A stretch of 64,000 bases of DNA from Vibrio gazogenes (GTDB taxonomy: Bacteria > Pseudomonadota > Gammaproteobacteria > Enterobacterales > Vibrionaceae), in assembly GCF_002196515.1 (NCBI RefSeq), contig NZ_CP018835.1:1240001-1304000 (forward strand). Reading direction: 5' to 3'. Positions 39,020 through 49,486 of the stretch are shown here, in pieces. Under the pieces are notes generated by a model, which saw nothing but the letters and a program-made list of their open reading frames with translations, did no database searches and was not told the DNA's origin. Position 1 is the stretch's first letter. The number at the start of each line of letters is the position of its first letter. A program made the position numbers and the translations under genes.

Positions 39020-39412
39020 ATGAAAAAAATGAGTGCCGTATTACTCGGATTAACTGTAGGATTCTCCAGTATGGTCAGTGCAGCAACGACTAATTTTTCC
39101 GGTTTGTGGAAATTTAATGTCAATGGTTTTACCTACGATGTAGAAATCTCACAAAATAAATTACTGCTCGAAGGGACAATGGTAAGTACCAATTCTAACG
39201 AACCCAACAGTAAAATTGTCGGTTCTGTTTCAGGTAGTACAATTATGTTTAGCCGAGATATTTCTCCACTTTTAGATACACCACAAAACTACGTCGGATA
39301 TTTTTTCCAAAAAAGCGGAGGGACAAATACAATGGCAGGAGAACTGTATAATATGACACCTCAAAATACGCCCTCAGAAAAGTATGGGTGGTATGCCACT
39401 AAGGTTGAATGA
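39020..39412 (+). CDS. small secreted protein
   Basis: 130 residues with a clear signal peptide (KKMSAVLLGLTVGFSSMVSAA) and a mature beta-rich domain starting TNFSGLWKFNVNGFTYDVEI, then VGSVSGSTIMFSRD. This looks like a small beta-barrel (lipocalin- or avidin-like) fold. Function unknown. It has its own upstream region and terminator. Confidence 0.7.
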   Translation: MKKMSAVLLGLTVGFSSMVSAATTNFSGLWKFNVNGFTYDVEISQNKLLLEGTMVSTNSNEPNSKIVGSVSGSTIMFSRDISPLLDTPQNYVGYFFQKSGGTNTMAGELYNMTPQNTPSEKYGWYATKVE

Positions 39413-39443
39413 TTGATCGCATCATTCATTCTATGACCGATTG

Positions 39444-39474
39444 AAGCAGGCCAAGATGGTCTGCTTATTTTTTC
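39444..39474 (+). terminator. rho-independent terminator
   Basis: AAGCAGGCC and GGTCTGCTT form a stem with a mismatch, followed by ATTTTTT, 32 bases past the secreted-protein stop. Confidence 0.75.
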
Positions 39475-39584
39475 CTAGATACATCATCACTTTCCCTTAT
39501 TAATTCCCCATTATTCCCGATAATTTTCTTAATAATTCCACTACTGTGGCCTTGTATCCACCCATATTATACAAGGAGCGAACC

Positions 39585-40475
39585 ATGCAAGAGCTGGAAC
39601 TGACGGCATCAGTCGGCAACGGTGCAGACAATTCCCCGGAAGATGTATTGAATATCCAGAAGGCGTTGAATCAGATTGCCGGCAAGATCGGCCTGCAAAC
39701 GCCCCTGGCAGAAGACGGACAAATTATCGAAGCCCCGGATCAATCGCCAACCTGTCAAGCCATCGGTCTGTTACAAACCACCCTATTAGGTTATCGGCAT
39801 CCCGATAATCGGATCGACTGCGGTGGCAAAAGTGAACAGGCACTCAAGCAAGCACTCCTGCCGACTCCGGCTTATATTCCCGATCTGGCGTTACCGGAAT
39901 CTGCGCCACAAAGAGGACTCAGCGAACAGGATTATCAGGATGCCAGCGAACTGCTCTCATGTGACGTTGCTGCGATCAAAGCGGTTTCGGATGTCGAATC
40001 ATCCGGTAGTGGATTCTTTGCATCCGGTGCCCCCTGCTTATTGTTTGAAGCCCATCAGTTCTCTAAATATAGTGACCATCGGTTTAATGACTCCCATCCG
40101 GATATTTCTTCGCCAAAATGGAATCGGGCGCTGTATGCCGGCGGAGAAAAAGAGTACGAACGGCTACAACAAGCTCTGACACTGGACCGGGAAGCCGCTT
40201 TGAAATCAGCGTCTTACGGACGCTATCAGATCATGGGATTCAACCATCAAAGCGCAGGCTATGCAGACGTCGAAAGCTTTGTCCGGGATATGTTTTTGGC
40301 AGAGCGTCATCACCTGATGGCCTTCGTTCATTTTATTCAATCCAATCCGAAACTACTCAGTGCCATTCAATCCCTCGATTGGGCAACCTTTGCCCGGTAT
40401 TACAATGGCCCGGGTTATGCTGAAAACCACTACGATGAGAAGCTACAACGGGCTTATGAACACCATCAAGGATAA
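39585..40475 (+). CDS. N-acetylmuramidase with peptidoglycan-binding domain, no signal peptide
   Basis: 296 residues from the ATG at 39585 behind AAGGAG. The N-terminal ~110 residues are a peptidoglycan-binding type repeat (DNSPEDVLNIQKALNQIAGK, YRHPDNRIDCGGKSEQALKQ). The C-terminal ~180 residues are an N-acetylmuramidase domain (AIKAVSDVESSGSGFF with the catalytic Glu, CLLFEAHQFSKYS, ASYGRYQIMGFNH, WATFARYYNGPGYAENHYDE), as in phage endolysins. The lack of a signal peptide means export by a specialised machine or action only on lysis. It belongs to the plus-strand group 39585-42515. Confidence 0.85.
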   Translation: MQELELTASVGNGADNSPEDVLNIQKALNQIAGKIGLQTPLAEDGQIIEAPDQSPTCQAIGLLQTTLLGYRHPDNRIDCGGKSEQALKQALLPTPAYIPDLALPESAPQRGLSEQDYQDASELLSCDVAAIKAVSDVESSGSGFFASGAPCLLFEAHQFSKYSDHRFNDSHPDISSPKWNRALYAGGEKEYERLQQALTLDREAALKSASYGRYQIMGFNHQSAGYADVESFVRDMFLAERHHLMAFVHFIQSNPKLLSAIQSLDWATFARYYNGPGYAENHYDEKLQRAYEHHQG

Positions 40476-40633
40476 GTCAATCCGTCTGATATACCGCACG
40501 GTGATATTCACTCAGGATATCTGGATAGCACCGCCTATCAGTCGCCATGAATCAACCCCTGGTGGTGATTCACCATATGTAAGTAAGGCAACCCAATTGC
40601 CATCACGGACTCAATGATAAAAGGAGACCACCC

Positions 40634-41395
40634 GTGTCAAATACAACTTTGAAAATACATCCTCTCTGCCAAGAGATTCTGTCAACCGATCCTTTAGAAA
40701 ACGCCAAGATGGACGAGTTCTGGGACAGACTGAATGATTTGCAAATGAAGCTTTATCTCCAAATTTCCGGGCTGGATTTTCGCGGGGAGCCAAACAACAA
40801 TGAGTCTGTCACCATGACCAACCGAAGCCATGCCATTTGGGACATCAGTCAATTTCGTATCAATGCCGGTTCTCCCAGCCAGCACTACGTTTTCCCCGAG
40901 AATACCCTGATCCGTAGCGGTGAATCGATAACCGTTTATACCCAGCCCGGAGCCCAGTATAGTTTCAACTCCAATCGCCCAATCTGGAATAATCATGGCG
41001 ATACCGCCACACTACTCAATAGCAAGGGTGACGTCATCTCAACTTGGATTTACGGCAATGTCGCTCGCGATTATGTCCTGATTAGTTATCTGCACTATGA
41101 CGGTCATGAGTTCAGAACAGAAGGGGACGAATATGTTGAGTTAAAAAACTTTTCTGAACATCATATTGATCTCACTGATTGGCAGCTCAGGTCAGAGCTC
41201 AATGATCACACTTTTACCTTCCCCTCAGGGTCAACACTGACACCATCAGGGACAGTTCTGGTTTATACCAATCGTCCCCCCACGGCCGACAATGAATATA
41301 GTTTTAATAGCCCGACAGCGATCTGGGACAATACCGGAGGCCGGTGCACCCTGCTTGATTATGACGACAATGAGGTCGCTTTTTATGCATATTAA
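40634..41395 (+). CDS. protein with two lamin-tail domains
   Basis: 253 residues, GTG start seven bases after AAGGAG. Two lamin-tail (LTD) Ig-like domains in tandem: about 45-145 (ESVTMTNRSHAIWDISQFRI ... ISTWIYG) and about 150-250 (DEYVELKNFSEHHIDLTDWQ ... CTLLDYDDNEVAFY). No signal peptide. LTDs are usually extracellular or bind polymers and nucleic acids. 158 bases downstream of the muramidase gene. Confidence 0.75.
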   Translation: MSNTTLKIHPLCQEILSTDPLENAKMDEFWDRLNDLQMKLYLQISGLDFRGEPNNNESVTMTNRSHAIWDISQFRINAGSPSQHYVFPENTLIRSGESITVYTQPGAQYSFNSNRPIWNNHGDTATLLNSKGDVISTWIYGNVARDYVLISYLHYDGHEFRTEGDEYVELKNFSEHHIDLTDWQLRSELNDHTFTFPSGSTLTPSGTVLVYTNRPPTADNEYSFNSPTAIWDNTGGRCTLLDYDDNEVAFYAY

Positions 41396-41468
41396 ACATT
41401 AAACGATGAGTGCGTATTCCGAAGCGTCATTCAGTCACACCGTTCAATACAGATAAGTGCCCATTGAT

Positions 41469-42515
41469 ATGGTTATTCGCGCATTCAGCCGTCGCTCCTC
41501 CGGGAGCGCGGCGTCCGTACCGCCATCAAGTGTAGATAAAACGGCACCACCGCCAGCGCTGACCGAAACACAAACGCTGATCAACGATGGCATTCGACTG
41601 TTACATTATGTTGCCCGTTCGGGAAACTTGAATGTTGATCCAGATATCGCAGCAGGCATTATCAACGCACAAACCAACCTGCACAGCCGCAATTGGGGAG
41701 AAGACGACGAAAACCGCTTATTGCGTTGCTATGACAAACTCGCCACTCAGGTCTGGCCGGTGACCGTCGAAAGTATCAAATCCGTTGTTCCCAATGCCGT
41801 GAACGGACAAATCGAGTCTCCCCGCGCCAATCGCACGATTATCTGGTATCGCCGTTATACCGTCTTTACCTTAATCATGCTGCTCAGCGTTCAGATCTAT
41901 TATCTGTTCGGTTACGGATTAACCCAAACCCTGTTGCAATATACACATTTGCCCATGTTATCTGCCTCGGCAGTGCAAGAACAATCCGAGTCGTCTTCAC
42001 CTCAAAACGCGAAGCTCTACGAAAATCATCTCCGCGCCAGTTATCAGCTATTACAATATTGGAATCAAGTCTGGATGCTCGGCAACGATTTTCAACGGAC
42101 ACCGGCGGATCAATTGATCCCACCCGGTCAGGAAGAGCAGACCATTCACTTTGCCACTCATTTGATCGCTGCCCAGTCCGTTCTGCAAATGTTACAAAAC
42201 TATGTTCTGCCCTTAATGTACGGTTTGTTGGGGGCCTTTATTTTTGTCCTGCGGAGCCTGTTACAACAGATCAGAACCCTGACCTATACCGCCAGCCGCG
42301 AAATCGGCTACCGACTGCGACTGACTCTCGGCTGTCTGGCTGGCATGATCACTGGCTGGCTGCTCAAGCCAGACATAGGCACAATGACACTGTCACCGAT
42401 GGCACTGGCCTTTATTGCCGGTTACAGCATTGAAGTACTGTTCAGTGCACTGGATATGATCATCGATAATATTCGTAAGAAAACACCGGAAACCAAAGAT
42501 TCAACCCCGCCTTAG
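41469..42515 (+). CDS. polytopic membrane protein of unknown function
   Basis: 348 residues from the ATG at 41469 (a GTG four codons earlier is the alternative; neither has a strong ribosome site). A Ser/Pro-rich N-terminus and a cytoplasmic helical domain (to about 130) precede a membrane helix (VFTLIMLLSVQIYYLFGYGL), a second and third near 225-255 (NYVLPLMYGLLGAFIFVLRS) and one or two more before residue 330. No known motif. Last gene of the left accessory group. Confidence 0.65.
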   Translation: MVIRAFSRRSSGSAASVPPSSVDKTAPPPALTETQTLINDGIRLLHYVARSGNLNVDPDIAAGIINAQTNLHSRNWGEDDENRLLRCYDKLATQVWPVTVESIKSVVPNAVNGQIESPRANRTIIWYRRYTVFTLIMLLSVQIYYLFGYGLTQTLLQYTHLPMLSASAVQEQSESSSPQNAKLYENHLRASYQLLQYWNQVWMLGNDFQRTPADQLIPPGQEEQTIHFATHLIAAQSVLQMLQNYVLPLMYGLLGAFIFVLRSLLQQIRTLTYTASREIGYRLRLTLGCLAGMITGWLLKPDIGTMTLSPMALAFIAGYSIEVLFSALDMIIDNIRKKTPETKDSTPP

Positions 42516-43127
42516 TCTCCCTCATCAGTTCATTTTATGAGTCGATAAAACATCTCGGTCTTCATGAACATGTAACAAAATTAAAAACTAAAAAAAATTA
42601 AAAAAACCAATAAATTAGAATATAACGCCATAAAAATACAAATTTACAGAATTACAATTCAAATAGACTACTATCTTTGAAATTGATAGTGACTCGTCCG
42701 GCATATAAACCCGCCAAAATGTAACAAAATATTTCTTGACTTCTAAATGGAAAAGTATAGTTTATCAAACTAATTGAAATGAAACTCAATGCATCAAATA
42801 TTACTTTAACAATAACTATCATTCTGACTTGGGATACTTACCGACCCAATCAGGATGGTGTATGCATACATCTGTTATCAATTAAATACGACCAATTATA
42901 TTTTTTATTTATATTATTAATGAATAAATATATGAATACATTATTAGTGTACTTCGTATGGTTAAATTTAAATTAATTATTTAACCATCACAATACTTAG
43001 TAGAAAGACCACCCCAATTTGTAATGATTATTTATATCAAATTAATAAATACATTTATATGTAAAATATGATTAATAAATCATAACAATTGAAAATATAA
43101 AAATTAGATTTACAGGAATTCGTCAGT
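42516..43127. other. AT-rich region upstream of the NRPS gene
   Basis: 612 bases of very AT-rich sequence compared with its neighbours, with no credible gene. It contains TTGACT at 42736 followed by TATAGT at 42756, but the 14-base spacing is short for a sigma70 promoter. AT-rich leaders before secondary-metabolite operons are often H-NS-silenced; that is inference. Confidence 0.5.
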
Positions 43128-46100
43128 ATGATTAGTACAGAAGGCTATGTCGTTTCATGTGCTCAAGAAGCCATGTGGTTTGTTGATGGGTTTCATTCAA
43201 CCAGTCGGGAGAATGAAATTAGAATCGCATTTAAACTAGAAAAACAAACAGATATAACAATTTTATGTCAAAGATTCATGGATATTATCAATCAAAATCC
43301 TGAATTAAGAAGTCATTTCAGACCCAGCGACACGACGTTATTAAAATATAAAACGCCATATTTTAATATGGATGACGTTATTCAATCACATCAAGAAATA
43401 AATGAAGAAGAATTTATTAACAATGTATTACTAGAGAGATTCGATCTCAAAACAGACGACTGCCTAGTCAAGCTTCACATCAATCAAGTTAACAAAAAAA
43501 ATCTCATTATAATTAGAGTACACCATATTATTTCTGACTTTCATCTGATTGAAACGATTATCAAACAATTATTTGAACATGATGTTAAACATTCATTCCC
43601 TGCGACAGCACTGAGTGAATTGCAGTGTGAATATATCGATAGTGATGAATACCATGATGACATTCATTTCTGGGTGGCGCAATTAAAGCAGAAGAAGACT
43701 GCGCTTGAACTATTACCAAATACGCCCCCTCACAATGACTTCAATGGCCATATAGGTAAAACTCAGATTCAAGGATCGCTATATTCCAATATCAAACACT
43801 ACTGTGAGCACACAAGTATCAGCCCGGCACGGTTACTGAGTCAGATATTTGCGATGACATTATACCGGTTGAGCGGACAAAACGAATTCTGCATGGGTTT
43901 ATCTGTCAGTCAGAGAAAGAGCTTTCCAGATCTCGGTTTAGGTTATGCCGTCAATGTGCTCCCTATCCCATACCATTTTTCACCAAATCAGACCGTCAGC
44001 GATACGCTCTCAACTGGCAATGAGATGATACTCGATGCACTCCGTCATAGTCGTCTCCCCTTAAAACGTATCGTCGAAGCCTGCGCACCAGAACGCTCAC
44101 TAGGGGCCAATCCGTTATTTAATGTGTGCTTCAACTATCAAACACGTTCCCAACCCTACCAAGGCAGCCTGTCCTCTTTGTTGTATGGTTCTCAAGGGCA
44201 ATCCATCACGATCAATCAGACAACCCTGGAGCCTTTCAACATCGAACAGATCGATTGTCAGTTTGACTTACTGATGGTGGTGGAAGAAATCACGGACGGA
44301 TTTGATGTTTTTCTTCTCCATAAAGATAACGTGATCAGTCATGCAACTGCGGAAGGGATTTTGGCTAACTTTGTCCACTTTTCTGATATCTGCCTGCAAC
44401 AGCCAGAACGGGCACTCTCCGAATTTGGTTTTACGCCGAATCAAACACAACGCCCATTGGCTCTCCAGTCCGGCAGCACCAATCGTACGCTGGTTGACTG
44501 GCTGAATGAAACCGCAGCAAAATATCCCGATCATCTGGCAATTCGCTACAACGATACGCAACTCACCTATCGGTCATTATTTAATCTGGCCGACAATCTG
44601 GCCCACCAGCTCATCGGATATGGCGTTCAGCGCGGTGACAAAATTCCACTGTGCTTCAACCCCGGCCCCGAAATGATTGTCGCGATCCTTGCCGTGTTGA
44701 AATGCGGTGCCTGTTATGTACCGATAAACCCTGCTTACCCCGATAGCCGTGTGGGTGATATTTTATCCGATATTCAAGCGGTAAACGGCTTGGTTGAAGA
44801 GAGCCTCACCGCAAGATTTGAACCGCTGCTGCCACGCGTGATCGTGCCTGACCTCGATGCATTGGCACAAGAGACGCCGAGCGGTTCCCTGACATCATAT
44901 TTGCCGGAGTGTGAAGATCTGGCCTATATCATTTATACCTCGGGGTCGACCGGTAAACCCAAAGGTGTTCAGATTTGCCATCGCAATGTCGTTCGCCTGT
45001 TTACCACCAGCGATGATAGTTTCCATTTTTCTGATACCGATGTCTGGACGCTTTACCATTCATTTGCGTTTGATTTCTCGGTCTGGGAGATCTTCGGTGC
45101 GCTGCTCTACGGTGGCCGTCTGGTGATAGTGCCTTATCTGATCTCACGCAGCCCCGAAGAGTTCGCGCAATTGGTCGAGCAAGAACAGGTCACCGTCCTC
45201 AATCAGACTCCGACTGCCTTCTCCCGCTTCAGTGACAGTTGTATTCGCAATCAACTCCCATTGAATCAATTACGGGTAGTCGTGTTTGGAGGGGAAGCGC
45301 TCAATCTGGCGAGTCTATTACCTTGGTACAACACCTACGGTGAACGCGTCAGCCTGATCAATATGTACGGCATCACGGAAACAACCGTTCACGTGACCTA
45401 TCGCAAGCTCACGCAACAAGACTGTCTTGAAGACCGGGGCAGCCTGATCGGAATGCCTCTGAATGACTTAGGCGTCGTGGTCATGGATACATTGGGTCAC
45501 CCATTACCAATTGGCTGGCCGGGAGAAATGTATGTCGCCGGTGAAGGGTTAGCCAAAGGATATTTCAACCGCCCTGAACTCACGGCAGAAAAATTCATTG
45601 AAACATCGCTGGGAGGAGAAACGCGACGTTTGTATCGCTCCGGTGATCTGGCGCGCTTTATCAGTGATCAAGAAATTGACTATCTGGGTCGCATCGATCA
45701 TCAGGTCAAAATACGCGGATTCAGGATTGAGCTCGGTGATATCCAGGCCAAGCTATCTCGTATTTCGGCCGTGTCTCACGCATTTGTCACAACCCAAAAA
45801 ACCGATAGTGACACGATTCTCATCGCTTACTTATTGGTTAACGCTCCGATTGATTACGAAGAGATTATTCAAGAGATCACCGCCGATCTACCGGAGTACA
45901 TGATTCCGCAACAATTCTATCTCACCGATGAAATTCCACTGACCGTCAATAACAAAGTCGATATGCAACGGTTGCATGACATTTCAACCAAATTATTGCC
46001 GACAGTCCGAAATCAGGTCACAGAGTCAGCAACAGAAGTCACCATCTTGTCGATTTGGCAGCAAATTCTCGGCCTCGACGAAATCGATCTGGAAAGTGAC

Positions 46101-46355
46101 TTCTTCACCATGGGAGGAAACTCAAGCTCTATCTTAAAAGTGTATCAACAACTGAATCAACACTACCCCAATCAGTTATTGGTTACCGATTTATTTAAAT
46201 ACAGAAATATCCGGAGCTTAGCTCGATTTTTATCCGATAAAACCACAATAGCGCCCAACACAGAGACCGGACCGAAAAAGACGGCAAGAGCGCAGAAAAG
46301 AATCAATCAATTAAAAAATAGAAGACAACGTCAACCCCAATTAAATGGTGCATAA
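43128..46355 (+). CDS. nonribosomal peptide synthetase, C-A-PCP, predicted threonine
   Basis: 1075 residues. Condensation domain about 1-430 with VHHIISDFHL (His132, His133, Asp137). Adenylation domain about 455-955: YIIYTSGSTGKPKGVQ, FDFSVWEIFGALLYGGRLV, INMYGITETTVHVT, YRSGDLARF and the NNKVD lysine. Peptidyl carrier about 985-1055 with MGGNSSSIL (phosphopantetheine Ser999). There is no thioesterase or epimerase. Reading the pocket against GrsA gives D-F-W-N-V-G-M-V-H-K, the threonine code. A C domain at the start of the chain suggests an acyl group is joined to Thr first. The PKS gene follows directly with overlapping or abutting start. Confidence 0.92.
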   Translation: MISTEGYVVSCAQEAMWFVDGFHSTSRENEIRIAFKLEKQTDITILCQRFMDIINQNPELRSHFRPSDTTLLKYKTPYFNMDDVIQSHQEINEEEFINNVLLERFDLKTDDCLVKLHINQVNKKNLIIIRVHHIISDFHLIETIIKQLFEHDVKHSFPATALSELQCEYIDSDEYHDDIHFWVAQLKQKKTALELLPNTPPHNDFNGHIGKTQIQGSLYSNIKHYCEHTSISPARLLSQIFAMTLYRLSGQNEFCMGLSVSQRKSFPDLGLGYAVNVLPIPYHFSPNQTVSDTLSTGNEMILDALRHSRLPLKRIVEACAPERSLGANPLFNVCFNYQTRSQPYQGSLSSLLYGSQGQSITINQTTLEPFNIEQIDCQFDLLMVVEEITDGFDVFLLHKDNVISHATAEGILANFVHFSDICLQQPERALSEFGFTPNQTQRPLALQSGSTNRTLVDWLNETAAKYPDHLAIRYNDTQLTYRSLFNLADNLAHQLIGYGVQRGDKIPLCFNPGPEMIVAILAVLKCGACYVPINPAYPDSRVGDILSDIQAVNGLVEESLTARFEPLLPRVIVPDLDALAQETPSGSLTSYLPECEDLAYIIYTSGSTGKPKGVQICHRNVVRLFTTSDDSFHFSDTDVWTLYHSFAFDFSVWEIFGALLYGGRLVIVPYLISRSPEEFAQLVEQEQVTVLNQTPTAFSRFSDSCIRNQLPLNQLRVVVFGGEALNLASLLPWYNTYGERVSLINMYGITETTVHVTYRKLTQQDCLEDRGSLIGMPLNDLGVVVMDTLGHPLPIGWPGEMYVAGEGLAKGYFNRPELTAEKFIETSLGGETRRLYRSGDLARFISDQEIDYLGRIDHQVKIRGFRIELGDIQAKLSRISAVSHAFVTTQKTDSDTILIAYLLVNAPIDYEEIIQEITADLPEYMIPQQFYLTDEIPLTVNNKVDMQRLHDISTKLLPTVRNQVTESATEVTILSIWQQILGLDEIDLESDFFTMGGNSSSILKVYQQLNQHYPNQLLVTDLFKYRNIRSLARFLSDKTTIAPNTETGPKKTARAQKRINQLKNRRQRQPQLNGA

Positions 46356-46356
46356 A

Positions 46357-49300
46357 ATGAAAAAAAATGGCATAGAGGTAGCAATCATCGGAATTGCAGG
46401 CAAATACCCACAAGCTGATAATATTCAAGACTTTTTCGATAATCTTAAACACGGCAAAGAGTGCTTAACCACATTCACAGATGAAGAGTTACAAGCAAGT
46501 GACCCTTGGTACACTCAGGATGCAAACTACGTCAAACGAGCGGGCATCATCAATAACGCAACCGGATTTGATAATAAGTTTTTTAATATCTCGAACCGGG
46601 ACGCGCTATTAACTGATCCACAACAGCGGATCTTTTTACAAACCGCATGGCACGCGCTGGAAGATGCCGGATGTGACCCATTTACCTATCAGGGGGATAT
46701 CGCCCTGTATGGCGGCAGTAGTTCCAATACCTATCTGTCCCACCATATTTTTAATTCAGATTATCGCCATGAACTCAATCAATACCCCGTCGTTCTCGGC
46801 AATGAAAAAGACTTCCTCTGTACGCGAGTCTCTCACGCCCTGAACCTGCGTGGCCCAGCAATGACCATTCAGACCGGCTGCTCAACCTCTCTGGTTGCCG
46901 TTCATATGGCCTGCCAGAGTCTGCTCAATGGCGAGTGTGATATTGCCATGGCCGGCGGTGTGACCATTCGCTTCCCCGTCAAAGCAGGCTATAAATATCA
47001 GGATGGCGGCATCTTGTCGCCTGATGGTCACTGCCGCCCGTTTGACCAAGATGCCTGCGGTACAGTGGTCAGTGATGGCTGCGGTATTGTCGTGCTGAAA
47101 TTACTCGAAGACGCATTACGTGACCGTGACCAGATCTACTGTGTGATCAAAGGATCCGCAATCAATAATGATGGTCAGGATAAAATGGGCTTCACCTCCC
47201 CCAGCATTTCAGGACAAACTCGTGTTATTGAAGACACATTACAATTATCCGGTATCGACGCCGGTCAGATCAGCTATGTAGAAACCCATGGCACCGCTAC
47301 GAAGCTGGGCGATCCGATTGAAATCAATGCCCTCAAAGAAGTTTATAGCGGTCATCAAGGTCAGAAAGTAAAAATCGGCTCGGTCAAAGCCAATATCGGC
47401 CATACCGATAGCGCTTCAGGCATCAGCGGATTGATCAAAGTCGCACTGATGATGAAACATCATACCCTGCTGCCCCAGATTCACTTTAATCAACCCAGCC
47501 CACTGCTTGAACTCGACAACAGTCGCTTGGAAATCAACACCCAACTGGCCGACTGGTATGATCATGACAGCGATATACGCTATGCAGCCATCAGTTCTTT
47601 CGGTCTGGGTGGCACCAATGCCCATATGATTGTTGAGTCTGGCGATATCTACCATTCCCCTTCACAACGCGCACCATCCAAACCACAACATCTATTGGTG
47701 TCTGGCCGGACAGCACAAGATTTGATACACAATAGTCAGCAAATTGCAGCAGCGGTTCAGCACTACAGCGATCAAGATTTGACAGACATTGCCTATACAC
47801 TGGCAACCGGAAGACATCACTTCCCATATCGTCAGTGGGTCCAGGCCGCGAATATTGACGAGCTACATCATCAACTCGCAGCGTTCACCGAAAATACGGT
47901 TTATCAGCCCACCGGCATTTGTCGGATTAAAATCTATCAAAACCAGGAGCTGACCTTACCGGAAACCTTCATTAATCATGCTCACTATTTCAACTTTGCG
48001 GAACTGCCAGAAAAACACCGTTTCCTTGCAGAATTATGCGCACAAATGGTCGTCGAACCATTAGACGTTGAAATGATCTATACCAATGAGCTGATTGATA
48101 AAGTGATGATTCATGCCTACAACGCCGACATCAAAAAAGTGGCAGAGACCGACTGCGAAATTTCTTATCTGAGCAACGACGATGTATTCAATATACTTTG
48201 CTGGTTATGGCAACAGGGTCTGACCATCCACTGGGAAAAATTCTACGCGGTTCAGCCCGTTCGGAAAATCTCACTGCCGGGCTATGCGTTTAATCAAACC
48301 GTCTTTGAAATTGAGCCGACTTATCTCAGCAACGCGCTCACCCCCCAACCAGAGGCTGAACAGCCAACGTCTGACGATTCAGCAGTAACATTGGAAAGTA
48401 TTCAAGACAAAATCCGCCAAATCTGGCTTGATGACTTAGGCGAAACGATCCCTTCGGCTGAAACCACCGACATCTATGAGTTATGCGGTGACTCATTTAC
48501 CGCACTTCAGATGAATATTGAGCTGGAGGATTTCTATGAAATCACACTGTCGAATAAGACTTTCATTGAAAACAATACGTTAAACAAAATCTCTGAAGTC
48601 ATTTATCATCTCAAACATGGCAATGAACACTCTACTTTTGATGAGCACATTGTCTGTTTCAATGACCAGGGAAATCTAGCACCAATATTCCTGATTCACC
48701 CGGCAGGCGGCACCGTCATGGGCTATAAAGAAGTCGCACGTAACCTGCCAGAAGGTCACCCTGTTTACGGGATTCAGTATCCCTTCCGTGATGAAGGCAA
48801 TGACATCATGGCCATGTGTGATTTGGCCCGTCACTATAATGAAAAGATTACCGCGCTTTATCCCACCGGTAACCTGATCCTTGCCGGTCACTCATTCGGT
48901 GGCAATGCGGCACTGGAAATGGCGCTTCAGTTCGAACAAACAGGCAGAACCATCGAGCAAGTGATCATGTTTGACAGCCACCCACCGCAAGCATACTACT
49001 CGAATACCGTCTTCAGTGAACAACGCTTTCTGGCATCATTTCCTATCATCTGCGGCATGTTCTTTAACACCAAAGAACCGCTCAATGATATGCAAAGCAA
49101 CACCCTTGAAGAAGTGGTCGATTACCTCAAACAAAAAGGCTGGGTACCTTGGGGATTCAGTACCGAAGAATTCAAGTTGTACTACGAACTATGGCGCAGC
49201 AATCACAATACCTTGAGAACACATATGCCATCTCAGAAACTGAAAGCAGATTTAATCTTCTTCAAAGCAGCGGTGTTCCAACCCCAAGAAATACTGGATG

Positions 49301-49476
49301 TGCTGAACATCTCGTTGGTTGAAGGCACCGAAATTGAGCAATGGCAGTGTTTTGCACAATCCACGATCAAAGAATTCGAAGTTCCCGGAACTCATTACAC
49401 CATTCTGGACAAAGAAAATGTCAATGTGATCGCCAATGTATTGCATGAATTACTCACTGTTGCCATCGCAGCTTAG
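46357..49476 (+). CDS. AT-less modular polyketide synthase, KS-ACP-TE
   Basis: 1039 residues from the ATG at 46357 (an ATG at 46345 overlapping the NRPS stop is also possible). Ketosynthase about 1-430: QTGCSTSLVAVHMA (Cys175), ETHGTATKLGDPIE and KANIGHTDSASG. About 430-670 there is no acyltransferase (no GHSxG motif), only the post-AT linker-like end WQQGLTIHWEKF ... KISLPGYAFNQ. ACP about 680-755 with CGDSFTAL (Ser713). Thioesterase about 770-1035 with FLIHPAGGTVMG and AGHSFGGNAALEMA (Ser846). No KR, DH or ER. It likely adds one malonyl unit, loaded in trans, to the Thr intermediate and releases it. Confidence 0.9.
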   Translation: MKKNGIEVAIIGIAGKYPQADNIQDFFDNLKHGKECLTTFTDEELQASDPWYTQDANYVKRAGIINNATGFDNKFFNISNRDALLTDPQQRIFLQTAWHALEDAGCDPFTYQGDIALYGGSSSNTYLSHHIFNSDYRHELNQYPVVLGNEKDFLCTRVSHALNLRGPAMTIQTGCSTSLVAVHMACQSLLNGECDIAMAGGVTIRFPVKAGYKYQDGGILSPDGHCRPFDQDACGTVVSDGCGIVVLKLLEDALRDRDQIYCVIKGSAINNDGQDKMGFTSPSISGQTRVIEDTLQLSGIDAGQISYVETHGTATKLGDPIEINALKEVYSGHQGQKVKIGSVKANIGHTDSASGISGLIKVALMMKHHTLLPQIHFNQPSPLLELDNSRLEINTQLADWYDHDSDIRYAAISSFGLGGTNAHMIVESGDIYHSPSQRAPSKPQHLLVSGRTAQDLIHNSQQIAAAVQHYSDQDLTDIAYTLATGRHHFPYRQWVQAANIDELHHQLAAFTENTVYQPTGICRIKIYQNQELTLPETFINHAHYFNFAELPEKHRFLAELCAQMVVEPLDVEMIYTNELIDKVMIHAYNADIKKVAETDCEISYLSNDDVFNILCWLWQQGLTIHWEKFYAVQPVRKISLPGYAFNQTVFEIEPTYLSNALTPQPEAEQPTSDDSAVTLESIQDKIRQIWLDDLGETIPSAETTDIYELCGDSFTALQMNIELEDFYEITLSNKTFIENNTLNKISEVIYHLKHGNEHSTFDEHIVCFNDQGNLAPIFLIHPAGGTVMGYKEVARNLPEGHPVYGIQYPFRDEGNDIMAMCDLARHYNEKITALYPTGNLILAGHSFGGNAALEMALQFEQTGRTIEQVIMFDSHPPQAYYSNTVFSEQRFLASFPIICGMFFNTKEPLNDMQSNTLEEVVDYLKQKGWVPWGFSTEEFKLYYELWRSNHNTLRTHMPSQKLKADLIFFKAAVFQPQEILDVLNISLVEGTEIEQWQCFAQSTIKEFEVPGTHYTILDKENVNVIANVLHELLTVAIAA

Positions 49477-49486
49477 GAGAAACAAG

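Noticed and set aside
42779..42976. 65-codon ORF in the AT-rich region before the NRPS gene
   Set aside because: Low-complexity composition from AT-rich DNA and no ribosome site; chance ORF.
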